Part shown: one piece after another, positions 1 through 4,781 of the stretch
Layout: each line of letters starts with the position of its first letter
Numbering within the stretch: position 1 is the stretch's first letter
From: Thermodesulfobacteriota bacterium
GTDB lineage: Bacteria; Desulfobacterota; QYQD01
NCBI GenBank assembly: GCA_030017815.1
Contig: JASEGX010000165.1
Location: forward strand, 1-5,382
Reading direction: 5' to 3'
DNA length: 5,382 nucleotides
Notes under the pieces: model-generated
The model's input: the letters and a program-made list of their open reading frames with translations, nothing else
Databases searched by the model: none
What the model was told of the DNA's origin: nothing
Made by a program: the position numbers and the translations under genes

Positions 1-82
1 TACGCCTTCACTTTCCCCGCCTTGTGCGAGAACCGTAAGACATCCCTTAAAGCCTTGAGCTGAGAGCGCAGGGTCTTAGAGG

Positions 83-376
83 CTATGAATTTTCAGTTAA
101 TACCTCGACCAGTCTCTTTCGTAATACCTCTAATCTTTTTGACTTAAAGGCCGTTTTAGTTTGTTCCAATACCGCAACAGTCTCAGTTAGAACTGCTTTC
201 ATTTTTTTCTTGTGCGGACAATCCGCAAAGACGCAGTCAGGGCATATCTCGGCCTTTTTTATCTTCTTCTCTATGACGGCGGTCAGGATGTGCCGCTGCA
301 TATCTATCCGACTGTGCAGATCTTCAGTACTTTTATCAATAATCTTAACCAAATCGGCTTTCTTGTCGGCTTCCAT
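83..376 (-). CDS. Small charged helical protein with CxxCxxxxCPH motif, last gene of the feo operon
   Basis: I do not recognise a named family for this 97-residue protein. It is very rich in Lys, Glu and Leu and reads as two long amphipathic helices (about residues 5-42 and 57-93) joined by a short cysteine segment: Cys45, Cys48, Cys53, Pro54 and His55 form C-x2-C-x4-C-P-H, a plausible zinc, iron or Fe-S ligand set. There is no signal peptide or membrane segment, so it should be cytoplasmic. It starts 36 nt after the FeoB permease stop codon, behind a GGGGGAG ribosome binding site about 5 nt from the ATG, so it is probably co-transcribed with feoB. Position, size and cysteine content recall FeoC, the small cysteine-containing Feo accessory protein, but I see no winged-helix pattern and the cysteine spacing differs. 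A FeoC-like role is therefore inference from location. It ends with TAG, and the segment beyond it (1-82) holds no gene I can support. Confidence 0.75.
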   Translation of the reverse strand: MEADKKADLVKIIDKSTEDLHSRIDMQRHILTAVIEKKIKKAEICPDCVFADCPHKKKMKAVLTETVAVLEQTKTAFKSKRLEVLRKRLVEVLTENS

Positions 377-412
377 CTATACTCCCCCAGTATCCTGTCT
401 TGCCCCGGCTTC

Positions 413-1909
413 TTACCCCAGTCCTATCAGCTTTCCTCCTTGATAGACGATGAATGATACGATCCAAGCCACGGCTGTAGTATAGCCCGCGGCAAACAGG
501 GGCCATTTCCACGAATTGGTCTCGCGGTAGATCACCCCGATGGCGGCTACACACGGCATATAAAGAAGGGTAAAGACCATCAGGGTGAAGGCGGTAAGCG
601 GGGTATAGATTTTCTTTCCATCGGGCCAGGTATCCTTCTGTATCCGTTCCCTTAGGGGAGCTGACTCCTCATCTGCCTCTCCTACGGCATAAAGGGTGCC
701 CAAGGTGCCCACCACGATCTCCTTGGCAATGAATCCTCCAAAGAGGCCAACCCCTATCTTCCAATCAAATCCCAGGGGTTTTACCACCGGCTCTATTATC
801 CTTCCCAGGTGGCCCAAATAGCTCTTCTCCATCTTTTCCCGGGCCTGCTCACTTTCCAGATTGGCTATGGTTTCATCCATGGCCTCTTTCATAATCAGGC
901 CAGAGGCAAGGTCAGACATTGCCTCTTGTTTCAGGCGGTCGTAATCTTTTGAATACTCCGGGTTCCAAGGGAAATTACCGAGAAACCAGACCAGGACGCA
1001 ACCGGCCAGGATAATGGTCCCTGCCTTCTTAAGATAAAGCACGCCCCGCTCCCACATATGGATGATTACCCCTTTAATGGTAGGCATACGGTAGGGAGGG
1101 AGTTCCATGACAAAGGGGGCTGTTGGCCCCGGGAAGAGATATTTTCGAAATATCTTGGCCATAATTATGGCCATGGCTATGCCCAGGATATAGATGGAAT
1201 AAAGTACCGTACCCCCTTTTTCAGGAAAAAACGCCCCGATTAAAAGGGCATATACCGGTAGTCTGGCCCCGCAGCTCATAAAGGGATTGACTAAGATGGT
1301 GGTCAGCCGGTCCCTCTCCTGGTCAATGGTCCGGCAGGCCATGATCCCCGGTATGTTGCAGCCCAATCCCAGGATCATGGGGATGAAGGACCGGCCATGC
1401 AGCCCGATTTTGTGCATAAAGCGGTCCATGACAAAGGCGGCCCTGGCCATATAGCCTGAATCTTCCAGTATGGCCATGCAGAAAAATAAGAGAAAGATAA
1501 TGGGTACAAAAATAATAACGCTGCCTACCCCGCCGATAATGCCCTCTACCACCAGGGACTGAAAGGCGCTCCCCTCTGGGAAAAAGCGGCTGCATACATT
1601 CCCCAGCCATTCCTGGCCAGACTCCACCCAGCCCATAGGAACCTCACTGAGGGTAAAGGTAAATTTAAACATGAGCCACATCAAAAATAGAAAGATGGGT
1701 ATCCCCAGTACCCGGTTTAAAACTATACGGTCGATCTTGTCAGAGGCACTCAGCCGCTCTATCGCCGGCCGGGAAACCGCTCTTTTGTAGATGCCATTGA
1801 TGAAGCCATACCTTCTATCCACAACGATGGTTTCCACTTCATCATCAAAAATACCTTTTAGATGCTCACTACTTTTTCTTACCTGATCAAGAATCTCTCG
1901 CCTATCCAT
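413..1909 (-). CDS. feoB: FeoB membrane permease domain encoded as a separate protein (Fe(II) transport)
   Basis: This is the inner-membrane part of the ferrous-iron transporter FeoB, here a stand-alone protein of about 498 residues. The first 60 residues are the soluble helical linker that normally follows the G domain, including the family signature DRRYGFINGI (31-40). Hydrophobic segments follow at about 66-88, 120-148, 173-192, 202-228, 235-256, 289-312, 384-409, 437-461 and 469-490. Recognisable FeoB core motifs are LEDSGYMAR (148-156), LGLGCNIPG with Cys184, NPFMSCGARLPVY with Cys213, LPPYRMP (270-276), GGFIAKEIVVG (391-401) and LLYMPCVA with Cys453. A charged loop at about 313-365 probably lies outside the membrane. 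The frame is open up to 1990, but the extra 27 residues are basic and unlike FeoB. The ATG at 1909 has GGAGGT 8 nt upstream, which fixes the start. It lies 14 nt after the stop of the G-protein gene, with which it should work as a two-component FeoB. The C-terminus looks complete. Confidence 0.93.
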   Translation of the reverse strand: MDRREILDQVRKSSEHLKGIFDDEVETIVVDRRYGFINGIYKRAVSRPAIERLSASDKIDRIVLNRVLGIPIFLFLMWLMFKFTFTLSEVPMGWVESGQEWLGNVCSRFFPEGSAFQSLVVEGIIGGVGSVIIFVPIIFLLFFCMAILEDSGYMARAAFVMDRFMHKIGLHGRSFIPMILGLGCNIPGIMACRTIDQERDRLTTILVNPFMSCGARLPVYALLIGAFFPEKGGTVLYSIYILGIAMAIIMAKIFRKYLFPGPTAPFVMELPPYRMPTIKGVIIHMWERGVLYLKKAGTIILAGCVLVWFLGNFPWNPEYSKDYDRLKQEAMSDLASGLIMKEAMDETIANLESEQAREKMEKSYLGHLGRIIEPVVKPLGFDWKIGVGLFGGFIAKEIVVGTLGTLYAVGEADEESAPLRERIQKDTWPDGKKIYTPLTAFTLMVFTLLYMPCVAAIGVIYRETNSWKWPLFAAGYTTAVAWIVSFIVYQGGKLIGLG

Positions 1910-1917
1910 AATCTCAT

Positions 1918-1923
1918 ACCTCC
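1918..1923 (-). promoter_or_regulatory. Ribosome binding site of the separate FeoB permease gene
   Basis: GGAGGT lies directly after the TGA stop codon of the G-protein gene (1926-1924) and 8 nt before the ATG at 1909. A strong, well-spaced site here argues that the permease is translated as its own protein, probably coupled to termination of the upstream gene, and not that feoB is merely broken. Confidence 0.75.
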
Positions 1924-2604
1924 TCACTTCTCCCCGGTCACCTTCTTTGTGACTTCCTCGTCTCCTTCCAGCAACTTTATAGCTATCCATCTCGGAGCGT
2001 ATCTCTGCATAAGCCCGGCATCTCTCTGGATCAACTCCTCTATCTTTCTTATCTCTTCTTCTATCTCTTCCCCATACCTCGGGGTGATGTTGCCGCTATC
2101 GAACTTACCGTCGGCCACATCCACAACGGCCTGTAAGAGCTCGTCCATCCCCCTATTTTTATGTCCTATGGTAGAGACCACCGGCACGCCCAAAAGTTCT
2201 GAAAGTTTTTTGGTATCGATCTTGTGTCCGCTTTCCTCGGCCCGGTCACTCATGTTTAAGGCGATGACTAACCTTACGCCCAATTCAATAAACTGGGTGG
2301 TTAAATAGAGATTACGCTCCAAATTGGAGGCATCCACAATGTCCACCACCACGTCCGGTCTTTCCTCCACCACAAAATTGCGGGCCACGACCTCGTCTAA
2401 AGAATAGGCGGTTAAGCTGTAGGTGCCGGGTAGATCTACCACCTTAATTTCGTAATCCTTGAATTTAAGGTTTCCTTCCTTCTTCTCCACAGTCACCCCC
2501 GGCCAATTGCCTACGTGCTGGTGGGCGCCGGTCAAGTTATTAAATATGGTGGTCTTGCCGGAATTGGGATTTCCAGCCAGGGCAATGGTTATTTTTTTAG
2601 CCAT
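1924..2604 (-). CDS. feoB: FeoB N-terminal G protein (NFeoB) encoded as a separate protein
   Basis: This 226-residue protein is the cytoplasmic GTPase part of FeoB with most of its helical GDI-like domain. The G1 P-loop is GNPNSGKTT (11-19). The G2 region is GNWPGVTVEKKEG with Thr38, G3 is DLPG (57-60) and G4 is NMSD (117-120). The G5 region reads STIGHKNRG (144-152) where FeoB proteins usually carry an SA-[RTK]-KG-type motif, so it is somewhat divergent. Residues from about 170 form the charged helical domain and run FeoB-like to IKLLEGDEEV near the C-terminus, where the protein stops. Full-length FeoB would continue into the membrane domain, which here is the next gene, 14 nt downstream and in another frame. 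Translation starts at the ATG at 2604, preceded by GAGG 6 nt away. A candidate metalloregulator operator lies 30-47 nt upstream of the start. Expected role: nucleotide-dependent gating of Fe(II) uptake by the separate permease. Confidence 0.93.
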   Translation of the reverse strand: MAKKITIALAGNPNSGKTTIFNNLTGAHQHVGNWPGVTVEKKEGNLKFKDYEIKVVDLPGTYSLTAYSLDEVVARNFVVEERPDVVVDIVDASNLERNLYLTTQFIELGVRLVIALNMSDRAEESGHKIDTKKLSELLGVPVVSTIGHKNRGMDELLQAVVDVADGKFDSGNITPRYGEEIEEEIRKIEELIQRDAGLMQRYAPRWIAIKLLEGDEEVTKKVTGEK

Positions 2605-2617
2605 CTGTAACCTCTAT

Positions 2618-2629
2618 TAGTTAACTAAA
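2618..2629. repeat. Perfect 12-bp palindrome TTAGTTAACTAA next to the feoB operator
   Basis: TTAGTTAACTAA is identical to its own reverse complement. It contains two overlapping copies of the AGTTA/TAACT half-site seen in the 18-bp operator that begins 4 bp to its right. It could be a second, lower-affinity binding position for the same regulator. It ends 13 nt before the ATG of the G-protein gene, just upstream of the ribosome binding site, so an occupied site would block this region. Confidence 0.4.
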
Positions 2630-2633
2630 ACTC

Positions 2634-2651
2634 AGTTAGGCATATCTAACT
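2634..2651 (-). promoter_or_regulatory. Candidate DtxR-type operator before the FeoB G-protein gene
   Basis: The sequence AGTTAGGCATATCTAACT is an inverted repeat with 6-bp arms (AGTTAG/CTAACT) and a 6-bp spacer. It matches the repeat at 3694-3711 upstream of the regulator in 14 of 18 positions, with both arms identical. The arm GTTAG/CTAAC is also the inner core of the well-known DtxR/IdeR box. It sits in the 66-nt gap between feoA and the G-protein gene. I see no convincing -35/-10 pair here; TTGTTA at 2656-2661 is the best -35-like hexamer, with no good -10. It may therefore mark an internal promoter I cannot resolve, or act as a roadblock. Confidence 0.6.
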
Positions 2652-2670
2652 TTAATAACAAAAAATTTTC

Positions 2671-2898
2671 TTACCTAACCATAATCTTATGGGCCATTCC
2701 ACAACCCAGGGCCAGCCGGGTATCCCTTACCAAAACCACCAGCGGCCCCGGTGCACCCTTTACGACTTTCATCTTTACACCCGGGGACAATCCCATGCTA
2801 AAAAGCCTTGACTGTAACCCGTAACCGGCGTGTATGGCCATAAGGGTAACCTCTTCACCGGGGTTCACCATACTAAGCGGCATAAATCCTCCCTTCAT
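2671..2898 (-). CDS. feoA: FeoA, small SH3-like Fe(II) transport accessory protein
   Basis: FeoA is a small cytoplasmic SH3-fold protein that works with FeoB. The pattern is typical: MVNPGEEVTLM, then GLQSRLFSMGLSPGVKMKVV, then APGPLVVLV and the final TRLALGCGMAHKIMV. There are two possible starts. The ATG at 2898 overlaps the regulator's TGA as ATGA and has GGAGG 7 nt upstream, giving 75 residues. The in-frame ATG at 2883 has GGGAGG about 4 nt upstream and gives a 70-residue protein beginning MPLSMVNPGEE, which looks more like usual FeoA N-termini. The longer form is listed, but the shorter is equally plausible. It differs clearly from the FeoA domain fused to the upstream regulator (residue pattern GPLVVLV against GDPMEIKIKGYHLSLRK), so the operon carries two FeoA-type modules with probably different partners. 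Confidence 0.9.
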   Translation of the reverse strand: MKGGFMPLSMVNPGEEVTLMAIHAGYGLQSRLFSMGLSPGVKMKVVKGAPGPLVVLVRDTRLALGCGMAHKIMVR

Positions 2899-3659
2899 AA
2901 AAGCGCCTCCACATAGACATGCGCTACCTCATCCTTGCGCAGCGACAGGTGGTACCCCTTGATCTTGATCTCCATAGGGTCTCCCAGGGGGGCCACCCTT
3001 TCTACCTCCACTATGGCCCCGGGCACCACGCCCATATCTAAAATACGCCGGTGGGCCGGACCCGTTCCGGTCACCTTAGCAATCTTTCCCTTCTCTCCGG
3101 GGGAAAGCTCGCTTAACGGTCTGGTCATTTGCCCTCCCTGTTTTTCTTCAATACTTTTAGATTTAGCGCCATAATTTTCCATAAATTTCTTCATATGTTC
3201 CAAACACCTGTCGTTAGAGCGACCGTGTCGGCAATATTCGCTGAAATATTCCAGCCAACCGGCCCCGCCTCTGGGACAATTCTCAATGAATTCCATGAAA
3301 CGCACGAGCGCCTCCAGGGAGGCCGGACTTATGGCATGTTCTATCTTGCAGGCATCCGCATCGGCCTGGCTGGCGTCTATCTTCAGTATGTCCGTGAAAA
3401 ATCTACGTAGAATCTCATGTCTGCGGTTAACCTCAGTGGCCAGCTCCAGCCCTTCGCGAGTCAACTCAACATACTCATACTTCTCATGATTGATTAGACC
3501 CTTTCGAACTAAGGTAGTTAGCATGCTGGTAACCGTCGGTAGCTTCACCCGTAAACGCCCGGCAATATCTTTAACCCGGACCGCCTTAACTTCCTGTTCC
3601 AGATTAAAAACGACCTCCAGATAATCTTCCATGGTAGATGTCAAAAATTCTTTGGACAT
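2895..3659 (-). CDS. DtxR/MntR-family metal-dependent repressor fused to a C-terminal FeoA domain
   Basis: This 254-residue protein is the likely Fe(II)-responsive repressor of the operon. Residues 8-75 are the winged-helix DNA-binding domain (MEDYLEVVF, then RVKDIAGRLRVKLPTVTSMLTTLVRKG). Residues 76-127 are the metal-binding and dimerisation domain. By alignment from memory with MntR and DtxR, candidate ligands are Asp12 (MntR Asp8), Glu15, His81 (MntR His77), Cys104 (DtxR Cys102), Glu107 and His108. This mixes MntR-like and DtxR-like positions. Residues 128-155 form a cysteine-containing linker (Cys128, Cys143, Cys152, His155). Residues 178-254 are a complete FeoA-type SH3 domain (RRILDMGVVPG, APLGDPMEIKI, GYHLSLRKDE). 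DtxR itself has an SH3-like C-terminal domain, so the fusion fits the family layout. The start at 3659 has only a weak GGCGG upstream. It overlaps feoA by 4 nt and is preceded by its own presumed operator and promoter. Confidence 0.92.
   Translation of the reverse strand: MSKEFLTSTMEDYLEVVFNLEQEVKAVRVKDIAGRLRVKLPTVTSMLTTLVRKGLINHEKYEYVELTREGLELATEVNRRHEILRRFFTDILKIDASQADADACKIEHAISPASLEALVRFMEFIENCPRGGAGWLEYFSEYCRHGRSNDRCLEHMKKFMENYGAKSKSIEEKQGGQMTRPLSELSPGEKGKIAKVTGTGPAHRRILDMGVVPGAIVEVERVAPLGDPMEIKIKGYHLSLRKDEVAHVYVEALL
3132..3138 (-). promoter_or_regulatory. Possible internal ribosome binding site ahead of the FeoA domain
   Basis: GGGAGGG lies inside the regulator gene, 3-4 nt before an in-frame ATG at 3128 (Met178), exactly where the FeoA domain begins (MTRPLSELSPGEKG). 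Starting here would yield a separate 77-residue FeoA in addition to the fused regulator. The spacing is slightly short, and Gly-Gly codons alone could produce this string, so use of the site is a hypothesis. Confidence 0.35.
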
Positions 3660-3693
3660 AATAACCGCCGGGATAATTAGTAACTCTTAATTA

Positions 3694-3711
3694 AGTTAGA
3701 TAATTCTAACT
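3694..3711 (-). promoter_or_regulatory. Candidate DtxR-type operator upstream of the regulator gene
   Basis: AGTTAGATAATTCTAACT is an inverted repeat with perfect 7-bp arms (AGTTAGA/TCTAACT) around TAAT. It lies 35-52 nt before the regulator's ATG and overlaps the possible -10 elements, a position that suits autorepression. The same arms recur at 2634-2651 before the FeoB G-protein gene. A further half-site pair, TAACT at 3681-3685 facing AGTTA at 3694-3698, suggests that more than one dimer may bind. Confidence 0.65.
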
Positions 3712-3735
3712 ATCATGGCCAAATCCAATTGTCAA
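3703..3735 (-). promoter_or_regulatory. Probable promoter of the dtxR-feoA-feoB operon
   Basis: A perfect -35 hexamer TTGACA lies at 3735-3730 on the minus strand, preceded by a long A/T tract (about 3736-3770) that could serve as an UP element. The -10 is ambiguous: GATAGT at 3714-3709 leaves a 15-bp spacer, and TAGAAT at 3708-3703 matches the consensus better but leaves 21 bp. Either overlaps the operator at 3694-3711. The preceding MBL gene ends 67 nt upstream of the -35, and I see no strong terminator hairpin between them, so some read-through is possible. Confidence 0.5.
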
Positions 3736-3802
3736 TCTTTTTTTAATTTTTTCGGGAAATTTTTTACTTGGCCCAGCTTCGTGGCTCTTTTTATCAAGTC
3801 TT

Positions 3803-4444
3803 CTAAATTTCCAATACCTTGCCTACCCCACAATCAAGACATTTCTCAGGATAGAGACGCCTTATTTCCGACTTAAACTGGGTACAGTGACAAGGACAGA
3901 CCAGTTTTAGATCCCTAAGGAGATCGAGTTCTCTGAACCCATGCAGGCCTCCGATGAGGGCATCGACCTTTCCGAAGCTTGCTGCGGCCTGAAGGATGGC
4001 TCTCACCCCAGGGTGGGAGCAACCGGTAACTACGACCAAACCTTCCCTGGTCCTGACTACAAGGGATTGCTCTATGCCTTCGATCTCACCAGTGGAAAAG
4101 ACGTTTTCATGGATTTGAACAGGGCCTGTAATGCTGATCACCTTACCCGCACCAGGAGGCTTAGGACAGGAATTGGGAATGTAAACCTTGACTTCCTTAT
4201 TGAGCTTAAGCAAATCCAAAAGTCCCCCGGTATGGTCCCAGTGGGCGTGGGAAATGAAGATCTCGGGGATGGTGCGAGAGTCGAGGTTAAGCTTCTCCAG
4301 ATTATGGAGAAGTATGGAGCCGCTGGCCCCGGTGTCGAAGAGAATCCTTCGGCCATTTTCTACTTCTATAAGGCAGGAGAAACCCCAGTCAGCTTTGAGA
4401 CCTCCTTTAAAGACTTCGTTATCATAGACAATGGTGATCTTCAT
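3803..4444 (-). CDS. MBL-fold metallo-hydrolase, COG1237-like, with cysteine-rich C-terminus
   Basis: This 213-residue protein has the metallo-beta-lactamase fold and is cytoplasmic, with no signal peptide. The metal site is visible as SHAHWDH (His66, His68, Asp70, His71), followed by GCSHPG with His144 and GGLHGF with His168. The opening ILFDTG (34-39) and the late CHCTQF (185-190) and GVGKVLEI segments match the COG1237 group, which includes archaeal proteins linked to RFA-P synthase-like reactions in methanopterin synthesis. It is shorter than I would expect for that group, and its substrate cannot be told from sequence. The C-terminus has five cysteines, C183-P-C185-H-C187 and C202-x2-C205, possibly a second metal or Fe-S site. 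The ATG at 4444 lacks a clear ribosome binding site, but MKITIVYDNE is a typical beginning for the family. It lies 89 nt after the zinc-ribbon gene and probably belongs to the same transcript. Nearby Fe-S genes suggest a role in metal-cofactor handling, which is inference. Confidence 0.85.
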   Translation of the reverse strand: MKITIVYDNEVFKGGLKADWGFSCLIEVENGRRILFDTGASGSILLHNLEKLNLDSRTIPEIFISHAHWDHTGGLLDLLKLNKEVKVYIPNSCPKPPGAGKVISITGPVQIHENVFSTGEIEGIEQSLVVRTREGLVVVTGCSHPGVRAILQAAASFGKVDALIGGLHGFRELDLLRDLKLVCPCHCTQFKSEIRRLYPEKCLDCGVGKVLEI

Positions 4445-4533
4445 ATCTACGAACGGAGCTTATTAAAAATTTCTTGTTACCGTTTTTTCTCTATCTCTCT
4501 GATGCGCCGCTGGATCTCCGTAACTATGATTGG

Positions 4534-4779
4534 CTATTTCCCGCAACAGCTGCCGGGTCCGGCACAACCCGCCTGGCTGGGACTGGATCCACAGCAAGAG
4601 GTATCCCCTGGACCGGGGATGCGGTTCTTGGAAGGCCCGGATATGGATAAATGGGCAGAAAGGAGCTTCTTGGGGTTGCGACTCCCACAGTTCCGACATT
4701 GAACCTGTTCGCCAGAACTCGTGACCAGGATCTCGGTGATCTCCTCGCAGTCCAAACAAAGGTAATCAAACAGTGGCAT
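4534..4779 (-). CDS. FmdB-type zinc-ribbon protein with cysteine-rich tail
   Basis: This is an 81-residue small protein. The start MPLFDYLCLDC and the two pairs Cys8-x2-Cys11 and Cys28-x2-Cys31 form the zinc ribbon of the FmdB/CxxC regulatory-type family, whose biochemical function is largely unsettled. After a proline/glycine linker (about 48-60) the tail carries Cys62, Cys63, Cys72, Cys78 and Cys79 in a Gly/Ser-rich setting. Such flexible cysteine tails are common in the family and could bind metal. Translation begins 2 nt after the scaffold gene's stop. Its GGAGG, 6 nt before the ATG, lies within the last codons of that gene, so the two are surely co-transcribed and probably translationally coupled. 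The gene ends in TAG, after which the same frame stays open for 18 codons (4533-4480). Confidence 0.88.
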   Translation of the reverse strand: MPLFDYLCLDCEEITEILVTSSGEQVQCRNCGSRNPKKLLSAHLSISGPSKNRIPGPGDTSCCGSSPSQAGCAGPGSCCGK

Positions 4780-4781
4780 AA

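Noticed and set aside
1..95. Minus-strand open stretch without start codon, reading like SKTLRSQLKALRDVL, just beyond the 97-residue gene
   Set aside because: It has no ATG, GTG or TTG start near its 5' end and no ribosome binding site, and it is cut by the window edge. A frameshifted extension of the preceding gene is conceivable but unsupported.
1924..1926. Recoding of the G-protein TGA stop as selenocysteine or read-through to join the FeoB halves
   Set aside because: The frame after TGA soon ends in TAA and does not encode the permease; the permease is in another frame.
1910..1990. Upstream extension of the FeoB permease to ATG 1990 (27 more residues)
   Set aside because: The extra residues are basic, unlike FeoB, and overlap the G-protein gene in another frame; the ATG at 1909 has the good ribosome binding site.
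3771..3800. Possible terminator between the MBL gene and the regulator (GCC/GGC near a T tract)
   Set aside because: The stem is only three pairs, and the T tract is on the plus-strand side, wrong for minus-strand transcription.
4453..4521. Inverted pair ACGGAG/CTCCGT flanking the zinc-ribbon to MBL gap
   Set aside because: Only 6 bp with more than 55 bases between the arms; expected by chance.
3941..4702. Long plus-strand open frame of 253 codons over the MBL and zinc-ribbon genes
   Set aside because: It is the antisense shadow of two well-recognised minus-strand genes, crosses their intergenic gap, and encodes no recognisable protein.
4524..4769. Minus-strand open frames of 81 and 98 codons overlapping the zinc-ribbon gene
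   Set aside because: They are out-of-frame shadows of the zinc-ribbon gene, which has the conserved cysteine pairs and a proper ribosome binding site.
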